Assembly (NCBI GenBank): GCA_044226485.1
Contig: JBGAGY010000005.1
Coordinates: 186,001 to 250,000 of the forward strand
Length of the DNA stretch: 64,000 nucleotides
Source of the DNA: UBA6663 sp044226485
GTDB taxonomy: Bacteria > Chloroflexota > Anaerolineae > Anaerolineales > UBA6663
Reading direction: 5' to 3'
In this document: piece by piece, positions 10,081 to 18,748 of the stretch
Numbering within the stretch: position 1 is the first letter of the stretch
Layout: every line of letters starts with the position of its first letter
Made by a program: the position numbers and the translations under genes
Notes under the pieces: model-generated
Databases searched by the model: none
Told to the model about the DNA's origin: nothing
Seen by the model: the letters and a program-made list of their open reading frames with translations, nothing else

Positions 10081-10662
10081 CTATTCTGGCGGACGAGGAA
10101 AGGCGAGTACCTCAGCGAAGATGTCATTGAACTCGGGCCTTCCCGACAGTTCGAGGTATTCGACGAAATCCGGCAGGCGGGCCGCGGCCTCACGCTCCCG
10201 ATACGAGAGCAACGCCATTTTCGCTCCTTCGCCGGCCGCGTTGCCGACGGCCACAATGTGTTCGACAGGCACCGCGGGCACCAGCCCGATCGTCAGTGCG
10301 CTGGCCGGGTTGATGTACGTGCCAAACGAGCCTGCCAGCTGGACCTCGATGAGATCTTCGGCGCGGATGCCGGCCGCCTCAAGCAACACCATCGATCCGG
10401 CCGCAATGGCGGCTTTAGCAAACTGGAGGGCCCGGATGTCGCCCTGGGTCAGAACGATGCCATCTTCCGCATGGCTCAACCTGAAAGCCCGCATGCCGCT
10501 CGGCAACAGGTGCAGGCGTTCAACGAGTGCCTGAGGGTGTCGACCCGCGGCCTCCTCGCGTCGCATCAAGAGTCCTGAGGCGTCGAGCAGGCCGCGATTA
10601 AGCAATATCACAACCGCGTCTACCACCTGGAGCGACCGGCACCGCCGCGGTCTCGACCACAC
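10081..10662 (-). pseudogene. Truncated RACo-type corrinoid activator, C-terminal domain only
   Basis: The 193-residue frame matches the C-terminal ASKHA/DUF4445 part of RACo-type reductive activators of corrinoid proteins (GIVLTQGDIRALQFAKAAIA, LAGSFGTYINPASALTIGL, VGNAAGEGAKMALLSYRERE). Full members are about 600 residues and carry an N-terminal [2Fe-2S] ferredoxin domain and the rest of the ATPase fold, all absent here. The expected CGSG-type motif before the helix (residues VVDAVVILLNRGLLDASG) is replaced by unrelated sequence, and the frame opens only 12 bases after the dehydrogenase stop codon. The surviving part is well conserved, so the truncation may be recent. It is probably non-functional; a stand-alone domain translated from the upstream operon cannot be excluded. 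Confidence 0.7.
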
Positions 10663-10700
10663 TCAAGATCGACTTCAAGGCTCCAATACGATCTTGAGTG
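10660..10700 (-). repeat. 12-bp inverted repeat across the dehydrogenase stop codon
   Basis: CACTCAAGATCG at 10660-10671 and its exact complement CGATCTTGAGTG at 10689-10700 flank 17 bases that contain the stop codon of the polyol dehydrogenase. It could act as a weak terminator at the operon end, or mark the junction where the RACo gene was broken. No T-tract follows. Confidence 0.55.
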
Positions 10701-11718
10701 ACTTGCGATCTTCGGCCGCTGCGAACGCGGCCACGGCCTCGCGTAACGCGAAACGCTGGCTGACCAGGTCGCTCAGGTCAACCACGCCGGCGTTCACGAG
10801 GTCGGCCGCCTGCCGGCAGTCGGCCGTCGAGCACGCTGTCGTGCCCGTGACGATCAGTTCCTTGTAATGAACGCGATTGGAATCGAGCTGAATGTGCGGG
10901 CGATCCTTCGGAAGCCCGCCGAACAGGTTGATGCGCCCGCCGATGGCGGCGACGTCCACGGCTGTCTCCTGGGCCGCATGCACCGGCGCAGCCACAATCA
11001 CTACGTCAGCGCCGCGTCCACCGCTCTCCGCGGCCAGGACCTCCTTCAAGTTTTCGGTCGCGGGATTGACGACCCTGTGCGCACCCATCCGGCCAGCCTG
11101 CGCCGCACGATCGGGGACCATCTCACTCACGATCACACGCCCGGCACCGCGCGCTCGCGCCAGCTTGGTGTGCATGATGCCGATCGGCCCGGCGCCAATT
11201 ACGAGCACGACTTCGCCGGGTTGGATCCGTAACGCGTTCTGCCCGCGCAACACACACGCGAACGGCTCCACCAGGGCAGCCACCGCCGGATCGACCCCAT
11301 CAGCGACCGACATGACATTGCCCTGACGGATGGCCTGAGCCGGCACGCGCATGTACTCGGCGAAGCTGCCATCCAGCGTGATCCCGATCGCGTCGTAATG
11401 CTCGCACAGGTTGTTGGCGCCGCTGACGCACTCCGGGCAATGACCGCAGCCCATGTTGGGCGCCACGAACACGCGTTGCCCGACCGTCAGACCCGACACG
11501 GCGGCGCCGATCTCGGCCACCCTCCCGACCACCTCGTGCCCCGGGATGCGCACGGTCCCCTCCGGATACATCCGGTGATGGCCGTGCAAGATGCGCAGAT
11601 CTGTCCCACAGATGCTGGCGCTTTCGATCCGCAGCACCAGTTCGCCAGGCCCGGCCGTCGGGGTCGGGACCGTTTCGACGCGCAAGTCATTCGGACCATG
11701 ATAAACAGCAGCCAGCAT
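10675..11718 (-). CDS. Zinc-dependent polyol/sugar alcohol dehydrogenase
   Basis: This 347-residue medium-chain dehydrogenase/reductase resembles sorbitol and threonine dehydrogenases and would oxidise a secondary alcohol of a sugar or polyol with NAD(P) in the cytoplasm. Visible are the catalytic-zinc region (SICGTDLRI, PGHEVVG), the structural-zinc cysteines CGHCPECVSGANNLC, and the Rossmann motif GAGPIGIMHTKLARARGA. Length is typical. It is the third gene of the FGGY kinase operon, starting 9 bases after the Gfo/Idh/MocA stop. With that kinase and oxidoreductase it probably handles one substrate of the GntR-controlled pathway. The exact substrate cannot be read from the sequence. Confidence 0.88.
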   Translation of the reverse strand: MLAAVYHGPNDLRVETVPTPTAGPGELVLRIESASICGTDLRILHGHHRMYPEGTVRIPGHEVVGRVAEIGAAVSGLTVGQRVFVAPNMGCGHCPECVSGANNLCEHYDAIGITLDGSFAEYMRVPAQAIRQGNVMSVADGVDPAVAALVEPFACVLRGQNALRIQPGEVVLVIGAGPIGIMHTKLARARGAGRVIVSEMVPDRAAQAGRMGAHRVVNPATENLKEVLAAESGGRGADVVIVAAPVHAAQETAVDVAAIGGRINLFGGLPKDRPHIQLDSNRVHYKELIVTGTTACSTADCRQAADLVNAGVVDLSDLVSQRFALREAVAAFAAAEDRKSLKIVLEP

Positions 11719-11727
11719 GTCGCCTCC

Positions 11728-12777
11728 TTACACGCGCGCGACCGAGTCCAGGATTTCCTTAAGCGTGACCGGGCGCTCTTCCAGGAAAGAACGCGTTCCC
11801 GCCAGCACCCCGGCGACCGCCCAGCGCCCCTCGGCGCCGCCCACCTTCGGCCGCGTCCCGCGCTGGATCGAACCCGTGAAGTGCTCCATCTCGTATATGT
11901 AGCCCCATTGGAAGCGCTCGGGCCAGGTCTTGAAGATCGGCGATATCAGGCCCTGATCACGGTCGGTGCAGACCACGATCGCCTGGCCCTTCAACTCGCC
12001 GATCTGCATGATGCCCTTTTCGCCGACGATCTCGACCCGGCCATCGTAACCGTAGCCGCACGGGCAGATGCCCGAGATCTGGCCGAGCCCGCCGCTCTCG
12101 AACTTGATGTTGACCAGGGCGTTGTCGTAGAAGTGCGGGGTGTCGACGTTGTTGGCCGCGCCCTTGAAGTTGGCGATCTCGGTGTACACGCGCGTGTAGT
12201 TGGAGCCCATCAACCAGCGCACGGTATCCCAGTCATGGCTGTTGACCTCGGCCAGCATCCCGTTCGAGGTCCGCAGGTCGCGCGCCCAGGCCGGCGGCAG
12301 GCCCGGGCCATGGGTGTTGGACTTGATCATCATCGGCTGCCCGATCTCGCCGGCCTCGATGCGCTGAGCGGCCGCCGCGAATTGAGGATCGAAGCGGCGC
12401 ATGAAGCCCAGTTGCAGTGCGACGCCGTTGCGCTCGGCCGCCGCGATGATCGCGTCGCAATCCTCGAGCGAGATCGCCATCGGCTTTTCGAGGAAGACGT
12501 GCTTTCCGTGCTCGGCCGCTTCGACGGCCAGCGGGAGGTGGGTCGGCGTCGGCGTGGTGATGACCACGGCGTCGAACGCGGCCCCAGCCAGGGCCTGCTC
12601 GAGGCTGTCGAACTGCGCGTCGATGCCGAACTCGGCGGCGGTGTCGGCCCGGACGGATGCGACCGGGTCGACCAGGGCGACGAAACGGCCGCCCGGGACA
12701 TGCCGGGTCACGGCGCGAGCGTGGTTCTTGCCGGCGCGACCGGCGCCGATCAAGCACAGGCGGATCGGGTCACTCAT
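11728..12777 (-). CDS. Gfo/Idh/MocA family oxidoreductase
   Basis: The protein has 349 residues with an N-terminal Rossmann fold (LCLIGAGRAGKNHA, residues 8-20), the conserved EKP at 97-99 (HVFLEKPMAIS) carrying the catalytic-type lysine, and a C-terminal alpha/beta domain. The family oxidises or reduces hydroxyls of sugars, inositols and glycosides with tightly bound NAD(P). Its start overlaps the kinase stop codon by four bases (ATGA), so translation is coupled. It shares the island with a second, only distantly similar Gfo/Idh/MocA protein at 23681-24844, suggesting two different redox steps, or an oxidation and a reduction. The inositol-dehydrogenase-like alternative is possible but not supported by other inositol genes. 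Confidence 0.88.
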   Translation of the reverse strand: MSDPIRLCLIGAGRAGKNHARAVTRHVPGGRFVALVDPVASVRADTAAEFGIDAQFDSLEQALAGAAFDAVVITTPTPTHLPLAVEAAEHGKHVFLEKPMAISLEDCDAIIAAAERNGVALQLGFMRRFDPQFAAAAQRIEAGEIGQPMMIKSNTHGPGLPPAWARDLRTSNGMLAEVNSHDWDTVRWLMGSNYTRVYTEIANFKGAANNVDTPHFYDNALVNIKFESGGLGQISGICPCGYGYDGRVEIVGEKGIMQIGELKGQAIVVCTDRDQGLISPIFKTWPERFQWGYIYEMEHFTGSIQRGTRPKVGGAEGRWAVAGVLAGTRSFLEERPVTLKEILDSVARV

Positions 12778-14318
12778 GAATGACTCTCCTCAGCAAAGAA
12801 ACCGTTCAAGGTGGATTGCAGCGCGATGTAGCGCTGGATGAGCGGGTCATAGACCGCGCGCCGGTCGGCGACCGGGTTGACCGGCGCGACGACGGGCTGC
12901 GCGCCCTCGGCGGCGCGCGCTTCAAGATCATCGAACAGTCCGGCGGCCTTGCCCGCGATCAGGGCGCAGCCCCAGGTGCCGAACTCATTTCCGTCGAGCC
13001 TCTGGTAGGGCACGCCCAGCACGTCGGCCTTGATCTGGTTCCAGACCGCGCTGCGGGCGCCACCGCCGACAGCCCGAGCCTCCGTCAGGCGCAGGTCGGG
13101 CAACAGCTCGGTCAGAATGCTCAGGTAATAGGCATACTCATACGCAACGCTCTCGAGCACGGCTCTGAAGAAGTGTGCCTGGGTATGCGTCCAGGAGAAG
13201 CCCACCCAGGCCCCGCGCATCGCCGGGCTGGCCGGGCAGATTCGGCCTCCGAGGTGCGGCGAAAAGAACAGGCCGTCGCTGCCGGCCGGCGCGCCGAGCG
13301 CCCAGGCGGTCATCTCGTCGTACAGATCGCCCTCAGTCGGCAGACCCTGCCCGCGCGCGACGGCGTAGAACTGATCGCGATACCAGCGCAGCGCGATCCC
13401 GCCGCCGGCGATGTAGGCCAGCGGGTGCCACAGCCCCGGGATCACCGAGCGCATGGTCAGCAGGGCACGGTGATCCACATCCGCGACGAACGTCGCCGTG
13501 CAGCCGGCCAGGACGGCGGCCGTTCCGGCCACGTCGAAGAGCATGCCGGGCCGCACGATCCCGGCGCCGAGGGCATTGGCGGCGGTGTCGCCTGCGCCGG
13601 CTGCGATCACGGTGCCGGGCGCCAGGCCGAAATCGACCGCCGCCGTATCCGTCACCTCGCCGATCACGTCCCACGGAGCGACGATGCGCGGCAACTTGTC
13701 GAGATCAAGGCCGAAGGTCTCACACAACGCCTCCGACCAGCGAGCCTGCCGGGTGTCGGCAAAGCCCGAGAAGTGAATGAACGTGTGGTCGATGTAGGCC
13801 TGCTCGCCGCGCAGCCCGGCCATGCGCCCGGCCACGTACGCCGCAGGCATCAGGAATTTCGCCACGCGCCGATAGGCCTCGGGTTGTTCGTGCTTCCACC
13901 ACAGCATCTTGGGGCCGTGATCGCAGGTCGGCGGGCACCCGGTCAGACGCGTGACCTGTTCGCCGGCCTCACGGCTCATCCACTCGATGAACGGCTCGCA
14001 GCGCATGTCGAGCCAGGAGTCGAAACGAGTCGCCGGTTGATAATCGGCATCGACCGAGCCGACGCCGGCCATCTGCGAATCGAAGGCAATCGCGGCGACA
14101 TCGCGTGGATCGATCCCGCTGTCGACGACGCAGCTGCGCACGGTCGCAGCCGCCGTGGTGTAGAAGTCGCTGTTCTCCTGCTCGACGACGCCAGGGCGGG
14201 GGTAGTAGACCGGCACCTCCTGGTAGGCATCCGCCACCAGCGTGCCGTCCACTCGATAGAGCGCAGCCTTGGTCGCGCTGGTGCCCAGATCGACGCCGAT
14301 CAGGTACTTTTTAGCCAT
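12774..14318 (-). CDS. FGGY-family carbohydrate kinase
   Basis: A 514-residue kinase of the xylulokinase/glycerol kinase family that would phosphorylate a ketose or polyol with ATP. The N-terminal phosphate motif GVDLGTSATKAALY (residues 8-21) and the second-domain ATP site (AGAGDTAANALGAGIV, containing the likely catalytic Asp; later AVGGGARSAVWNQI) are intact. It differs clearly from the true xylulokinase at 45404-46924, whose substrate loop GLTGQMHGL is replaced here by FDSQMAGVGSV, so a different sugar is expected. It is the first gene of a three-gene operon behind a GntR-type operator and probably makes the phosphorylated intermediate of the island pathway. The start ATG at 14318 follows AAGGACGG. 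Confidence 0.9.
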   Translation of the reverse strand: MAKKYLIGVDLGTSATKAALYRVDGTLVADAYQEVPVYYPRPGVVEQENSDFYTTAAATVRSCVVDSGIDPRDVAAIAFDSQMAGVGSVDADYQPATRFDSWLDMRCEPFIEWMSREAGEQVTRLTGCPPTCDHGPKMLWWKHEQPEAYRRVAKFLMPAAYVAGRMAGLRGEQAYIDHTFIHFSGFADTRQARWSEALCETFGLDLDKLPRIVAPWDVIGEVTDTAAVDFGLAPGTVIAAGAGDTAANALGAGIVRPGMLFDVAGTAAVLAGCTATFVADVDHRALLTMRSVIPGLWHPLAYIAGGGIALRWYRDQFYAVARGQGLPTEGDLYDEMTAWALGAPAGSDGLFFSPHLGGRICPASPAMRGAWVGFSWTHTQAHFFRAVLESVAYEYAYYLSILTELLPDLRLTEARAVGGGARSAVWNQIKADVLGVPYQRLDGNEFGTWGCALIAGKAAGLFDDLEARAAEGAQPVVAPVNPVADRRAVYDPLIQRYIALQSTLNGFFAEESHS

Positions 14319-14383
14319 GCGGCCCGTCCTTATGTCTTGATCGGGAGGTGCAGAGCGGACTTAGTCGACAGGATAAATCGCTA

Positions 14384-14437
14384 TGATGTAATCCTGTCAT
14401 TACATGTGATGATAACAGACCCACGGATGAGGGTCAA
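14384..14437 (-). promoter_or_regulatory. Promoter and GntR-type operator of the FGGY kinase operon
   Basis: Read on the minus strand: -35 TTGACC (14432-14437), 17-base spacer, -10 TATCAT (14409-14414), then the 18-bp element TGTAATGACAGGATTACA (14387-14404) a few bases downstream. The element recurs upstream of three other island transcription units. Its position over the expected start site implies repression by the GntR protein at 26113, released by an effector. Confidence 0.75.
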
Positions 14438-14454
14438 GCGGCGGTGCCCGCGCC

Positions 14455-14495
14455 GAGCGACGCGACGGCGTCCTACACGGACGCCGTCGTCGCTC
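14455..14495 (-). terminator. Hairpin terminator after the transporter/isomerase operon
   Basis: A 17-bp stem with a two-base bulge (arms 14455-14473 and 14479-14495, loop TACAC) lies just beyond the stop of the last isomerase gene at 14517. There is no T-tract, so it may end transcripts with Rho or protect the 3' end. Confidence 0.6.
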
Positions 14496-14516
14496 GAGGC
14501 AGCGCGGTGGCGCTCT

Positions 14517-15344
14517 TTACAGGAGCTTGCTCAGGTACTCGAAGCTCCGGATAGCGTCGGGCACATTGCCGCACTCGACGCTGAAGACGATGTCATTGGG
14601 ACAGGTCTTGACGATGTCGATCACGCGTTGCCAATCGACGACGCCATCGCCGCAGGCGCAGCCGGTCGGCGTGCCCGTCACCTTGCCGCGCTCCTCGGCG
14701 CCATGCTCGAAGCCGATGTCCTTGGCGTGCAAGTGCACGAGGCGATCATTGACGTGCTGCAGCCACTCGTAGGTGTCGCCGGTGCCGGCCAGGTAGCTGT
14801 TGCCCGTGTCGTAATTGATGCCGATGGCCGGCGACTTGACCAGCTCGTACAGGCTGTCGAGGCCTTCCGGCGACTTGCTGTACTGCTGGTGCGGCTCGAG
14901 CCCGATCTTGATGCCGTGGCGCTCGGCCACCATCGAGGCCTCGGTGAGCGTGTACGTCATCAGGGCGTAATCCATCTCTTTGCTGGTCCAGAACGGCTTG
15001 GGCCCTTCGTCGGTGTTGACCACCGGCGCGCCCGCGTCAGCGGCCCAGCGAATGGCGAGCTTCAGGTACTCGACGCTGATCTCAGGCTTGATCAGCGGCG
15101 TGTGCGACGAGAGGCCGGAGAGCTTGATGCCGTGCTTGTCGCACAGGTCACGCACCCACAGCGGATCGTCGTACATCGACACACTGTGGAAGTAGCCCGC
15201 CTCACTGAGGAGTTCGCGACCCCAATGGACCATCGGCTCGATGTACGTGTAGCCGATCTCGGCCGCCTTGGCGACGCCCCAGGCGAAACCCTTATCATGC
15301 TCGCGCACGAACTCCATGTTCACGCCAAGATGCAGTTTCCCCAT
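14517..15344 (-). CDS. Sugar phosphate isomerase/epimerase, TIM barrel (AP endonuclease 2 family)
   Basis: The protein has 275 residues starting at the ATG at 15344, which follows GGAGGGG six bases away; an upstream in-frame start is possible but lacks such a site. The metal ligands of the family are all in place: E150 (IGLEPH), D179 (NYDTGN), H206 (HLHAKD) and E257 (SVECGN). Such proteins isomerise or epimerise keto-sugars, or act on 3-keto-glycosides, with a divalent metal in the cytoplasm. It is the last gene of the transporter operon and one of four paralogues in the island. The reaction is not known. A Cys-rich segment (GCACGD) near residue 230 is unusual. Confidence 0.83.
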   Translation of the reverse strand: MGKLHLGVNMEFVREHDKGFAWGVAKAAEIGYTYIEPMVHWGRELLSEAGYFHSVSMYDDPLWVRDLCDKHGIKLSGLSSHTPLIKPEISVEYLKLAIRWAADAGAPVVNTDEGPKPFWTSKEMDYALMTYTLTEASMVAERHGIKIGLEPHQQYSKSPEGLDSLYELVKSPAIGINYDTGNSYLAGTGDTYEWLQHVNDRLVHLHAKDIGFEHGAEERGKVTGTPTGCACGDGVVDWQRVIDIVKTCPNDIVFSVECGNVPDAIRSFEYLSKLL

Positions 15345-15384
15345 GTTCCCCTCCAGATCACTCAAGCGCTCGACTATGAATGCT

Positions 15385-16257
15385 TCAGCCCGCCATGCGG
15401 CGGTTGGCGTCTTCGACCAGGCCGCGCACGAACGTCAGGCTCTTTTCGATCATCGGTCCACCCTGGCCTTCACACTCGAGGCTGACCACGCCGTCGTAGC
15501 GGATGTCGACCAGGATGTCGACGCACTTCTTGATGTTGTCGACGTTGACGCCGTCGCCGATCGCGCACTGGCTGACGGCGATGCCGGTCAACTCGCCGCG
15601 CAGCGACTGCGCCAGGGTCTCGCTGACGTCCTTGATATGGACGTGGCTGACCTTATTCTTGAAACGTTGAAGGAAGGCCACTGGATCCTGGCCGGCGATG
15701 AAGGTGTTGCCGGTGTCGAAGTTCATCCGGAGATACGGGCTGTCGACAAAGGCCAGCATCTTCTCCATGAACTCGGGTTTGGTGGTGTAGTAGCCGTGAG
15801 GCTCGATGTCGATGACGATCTCATACCGCTCGGCCGCGGCCACGATCTGGTGGTACGAGCGTTTCATCATCTCCAGAGCCTGGGCATCGCTCAGGCCGGG
15901 TGGGGCGAAGCGGTCGTCGGTGGTGTCGATGTGATCGCAGCCGACGATGTGCGCCCAGCGAAGGGTGTTGAGGGCGTAGGTCACGCCGAGCGAGGCGCCT
16001 TCCGGAAGCGAGAGCGGGAAGGCGGCGTCGATCTGCGAGAAGGCCACGTCGTACTGGGCCAGCTTGGCCAGCATGGCAAGCGGGTCCTCCCACAGGGCGA
16101 TGTGCGGCTGATAGCCGAGTCCGTGGATCCAGCTGACACCGTCGATAGCCCCGCACTCAATGAAGTGGACGTCGTTCTTCTGGGCCCACTGCAGGCATTG
16201 CTCAAAGCTCCAGTAGCTGCTGTTGAAGGCATCGGTATGGAAGCCGATCTTGATCAT
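15385..16257 (-). CDS. Sugar phosphate isomerase/epimerase, TIM barrel (AP endonuclease 2 family)
   Basis: The 290-residue protein starts at the ATG at 16257 (AAGGGGG six to seven bases upstream); longer in-frame readings run into the solute-binding-protein gene and are rejected. Metal ligands E152 (IDIEPH), D181 (NFDTGN), H207 (HVHIKD) and E261 (SLECEG) match the family pattern. It lies 40 bases upstream of a second TIM-barrel gene and directly after the hairpin that follows the sugar-binding lipoprotein gene. It probably works on an imported sugar or its oxidised form. Sequence similarity to its neighbour is low, so the pair is not a recent tandem duplication. Confidence 0.83.
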   Translation of the reverse strand: MIKIGFHTDAFNSSYWSFEQCLQWAQKNDVHFIECGAIDGVSWIHGLGYQPHIALWEDPLAMLAKLAQYDVAFSQIDAAFPLSLPEGASLGVTYALNTLRWAHIVGCDHIDTTDDRFAPPGLSDAQALEMMKRSYHQIVAAAERYEIVIDIEPHGYYTTKPEFMEKMLAFVDSPYLRMNFDTGNTFIAGQDPVAFLQRFKNKVSHVHIKDVSETLAQSLRGELTGIAVSQCAIGDGVNVDNIKKCVDILVDIRYDGVVSLECEGQGGPMIEKSLTFVRGLVEDANRRMAG

Positions 16258-16315
16258 GGCGCGACCCCCTTCGAGGCCTGACGCGCGGGGATGGCGCGTC
16301 TGAATTGGACAGAAG

Positions 16316-16346
16316 GGCGGACCCGCTCGTTGAGAGGGGGTCCGCC
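16316..16346 (-). terminator. Intra-operon hairpin after the sugar-binding protein gene
   Basis: GGCGGACCC (16316-16324) and GGGTCCGCC (16338-16346) form a perfect 9-bp stem with a 13-base loop, adjoining the stop codon of the binding-protein gene. Position suggests partial termination or 3'-end stabilisation, giving more binding protein than downstream enzymes. Confidence 0.6.
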
Positions 16347-17567
16347 TCACGCACCATCCGGGAAGTTCGGCATGCTCTCGCAGCCGCACATGGCGTAGTG
16401 CAGCGGCGGCATCTGATCGTTGTAGTACTGATCCAGATTGGCCGACGTGATCGTCGGCTGGGGCAGGGTCCAGATGTGCTGGACGGGCTCGCCCTTGAGG
16501 ATCTTCAGGGCCGCGATGATCGGCGTGCGCCACTGATAGGTCGGGAAGGTCGGCGCGACGGCCGTCAGGTTGTTTTCCTTCCAGAACTTCAGGTAGTCCT
16601 GCTGATCTTCGCCCACCATGACCGGGAACGGCTTCCCGGCATCCTGGAAAGCTTCAAGCGCCGCGACTGCAGTCGCGCCAGCGTCCATCCAGACCGCGTC
16701 GATCGTGCCGAAGCGGTCGAGGTAGTCGTTGACGATGCCCTTGACCTTGGCGTTGTCGCCGTCGCCGAATTCGACGCCGATGACCTTGAGCTGTGAGTTC
16801 TGCTCGAAGACCTGCTTGGCCGCCGCCCAGCGGTGCTCGAGGACGTCGACGCCGGGCAGGATGCGGAGCGCGAGCACGTTGCCGCCGTTCGGCAGGTTAT
16901 CGACGATGAACTTGGCGCCGGTGTAGCCGAAGGCGTAGCCGCCGATCGGCCGGGTGAAGACCACAGGGCAGTCGGTCTGCACGCCGCGGTCGAAGACGAT
17001 CACGGGCAGCGACTCGCAGGCCTTCTCGACGGCCGGGGTCAGCGCCGCCGTGGTGTTCGGCGACACGATCAACACGTCGCACTTGCCACCGGCCACCAGG
17101 TCGGCGATGTCGGCGATCTGCTTCTCGTCCTTGCCGCCGGCATCGACGTGGATGAACTCGGCGATCTCATCATGCAACGCCACTTCTTGCTGCATGGTGG
17201 TGTAGCCGACGACGCGCCACGGGTTGTTGACACCTGCGTTCGAGAAGCAGATGGTGTAAGGCCCATCCTTCTTGTACTGGGTCGTCTCGATCGAGTTGTC
17301 GATCAGGTACTGCTCCCAGGGCTTGCCTTCCGGCCCCATCGGCTTGGCATCGATCAACTTGATGTCGCGATCGAGATCGGCCTGGCTGAAGAACTGCTGG
17401 GCGACGGCGGCTGAGTCACCACTCAGGCCGCTGGTGATGGCCGGGGCTTCCGTGGCCACGGGCGCGCTGGTCGCCGGCGCGGCGGTCGGTGCCGGGGCGC
17501 AGGCCGAGACGATCAGCGAGAGCACCATCGGCGTGCTAACGAACAGATGCAGGAACTTGCGGGACAT
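16347..17567 (-). CDS. Sugar ABC transporter substrate-binding lipoprotein (RbsB-like)
   Basis: A 406-residue type I periplasmic-binding protein. Residues 1-23 are a lipoprotein signal with lipobox SLIVSAC (Cys23), followed by an Ala/Pro/Thr linker (APAPTAAPATSAPVATEAPA) of the kind common in Chloroflexota. The mature domain has the two-lobed pattern (CDVLIVSPNTTAAL, VIVFDRGV, IDAVWMDAGATAV). The start ATG at 17567 follows AGGAG; a reading frame extended to 17675 is not used. It captures a monosaccharide, polyol or similar at the outer membrane face for the two permeases and ATPase encoded immediately upstream. The hairpin after its stop suggests it is kept at higher level than the downstream isomerases. 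Confidence 0.9.
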   Translation of the reverse strand: MSRKFLHLFVSTPMVLSLIVSACAPAPTAAPATSAPVATEAPAITSGLSGDSAAVAQQFFSQADLDRDIKLIDAKPMGPEGKPWEQYLIDNSIETTQYKKDGPYTICFSNAGVNNPWRVVGYTTMQQEVALHDEIAEFIHVDAGGKDEKQIADIADLVAGGKCDVLIVSPNTTAALTPAVEKACESLPVIVFDRGVQTDCPVVFTRPIGGYAFGYTGAKFIVDNLPNGGNVLALRILPGVDVLEHRWAAAKQVFEQNSQLKVIGVEFGDGDNAKVKGIVNDYLDRFGTIDAVWMDAGATAVAALEAFQDAGKPFPVMVGEDQQDYLKFWKENNLTAVAPTFPTYQWRTPIIAALKILKGEPVQHIWTLPQPTITSANLDQYYNDQMPPLHYAMCGCESMPNFPDGA

Positions 17568-17732
17568 AGCGTTCTCCTCAATGCGAGTGCATGGGTGGAT
17601 GCTGCGGTGCGTGGGTGTTGGGTCTCGATCGGTCGCCGCTCCGAGACGGTCGACCTCGCGTGATGGTTTGAGCACCTCCTTCTGTGTGACGGGCCCCGGT
17701 TGACCGGAGTGCGTTTCCCCCGTTGGTTCGGC

Positions 17733-18734
17733 TCAGCGCTTGCGGCGCGAGCCAAAGGCGATATAGGCGGCTGCGCTGATGATGATCAGCCCCTGCACGG
17801 CGTCGCGCAGCGGCTTGGGCAGCCCCAGCAGATTGAGCACGTTGAAGAGCGCTTCGAGTGTGAGCGCTCCGAAGATGACGCTGGGCACCGAGCCTCGTCC
17901 GCCCAGCAGCGCCGCCCCGCCCAGCACCGCGGCGGAGATCGCCTGAAGTTCCAACCCGGTGCCGGCCTCGATGTTCACGCCCGCGAACCCGCCCACGAGC
18001 ACGCCCGCCACGATGGCGAACAGTGACGAGATCACAAAGACAGTGATCCGCACGACGCGCACCCGCACGCCCGACAGGCTGGCCGTGGTGGGGTTGTCGC
18101 CGACCGCCAGGATCTGGCGGCCGAGATTGGCGCGATGAAACAGCAGGTAGGCGATCAGGCCCATCACGACCAGCACGATCACGCCGATCGGGAAGCGCCC
18201 GATGACCGGGATGTCCTCGATGAAGCCGCGCCCGAATGCGCGGAAGTTGTCGGTCAGATAGCCGCGCGGCGCGCCGCCGCTCCAATACAGGCCCAGCCCG
18301 CGCACGATGAGCAGCATGCCGAGCGTGGCGATCAGCGAGGGCACCTTGAAGTAACTGACGCTGAGGCCATTCACCAGGCCCACGATCACGCCGATGCCCA
18401 GCAGGATCAGGATGGCCGGATAGGCGTTGTTTGGATCGTTGCCGATCAACATCGCGCCGCCGATCACCACGAAGGTCACCAGCGATCCGATCGACAGGTC
18501 AAAGCCACCCGAGGCGATCACGAACAGGCTGCCCATCGCCAGGATCACGGTCGGGGCCGCGCGCCTCAGGAAGGTCAACACGCCGTCGACGGTGAGGAAG
18601 TTCGGGTTGAGCATCCCCACGGCGATAAACACCACAAGGAACACCACGGCGATCGGCGGGATTCGGCGTGCCACGGCGATCGCCTGGTTCAGCAGACCGC
18701 CGGCCGGTTTCACGGGTGAGATCCGCTCAGTCAT
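17733..18734 (-). CDS. Sugar ABC transporter permease (RbsC-like)
   Basis: This 333-residue polytopic protein has about eight to ten hydrophobic segments and the family signatures ASGGFDLSIGSLV near residue 80 and GGAALLGGRGSVPSVIFGAL near the C-terminus. The end is basic (AFGSRRKR). It pairs with the second permease encoded 14 bases upstream to form the membrane channel of the island importer. A gap of 165 bases separates it from the binding-protein gene; no gene is seen there, only short GC-rich inverted stretches. Confidence 0.9.
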   Translation of the reverse strand: MTERISPVKPAGGLLNQAIAVARRIPPIAVVFLVVFIAVGMLNPNFLTVDGVLTFLRRAAPTVILAMGSLFVIASGGFDLSIGSLVTFVVIGGAMLIGNDPNNAYPAILILLGIGVIVGLVNGLSVSYFKVPSLIATLGMLLIVRGLGLYWSGGAPRGYLTDNFRAFGRGFIEDIPVIGRFPIGVIVLVVMGLIAYLLFHRANLGRQILAVGDNPTTASLSGVRVRVVRITVFVISSLFAIVAGVLVGGFAGVNIEAGTGLELQAISAAVLGGAALLGGRGSVPSVIFGALTLEALFNVLNLLGLPKPLRDAVQGLIIISAAAYIAFGSRRKR

Positions 18735-18748
18735 CGAGCGTCGTCCTC

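Noticed and set aside
12780..15485. 901-codon open frame on the plus strand opposite the FGGY kinase and an isomerase gene
   Set aside because: It is antisense to two well-supported genes, has no recognisable domain, and reflects GC-rich codon bias (His/Asp/Val/Arg-rich translation).
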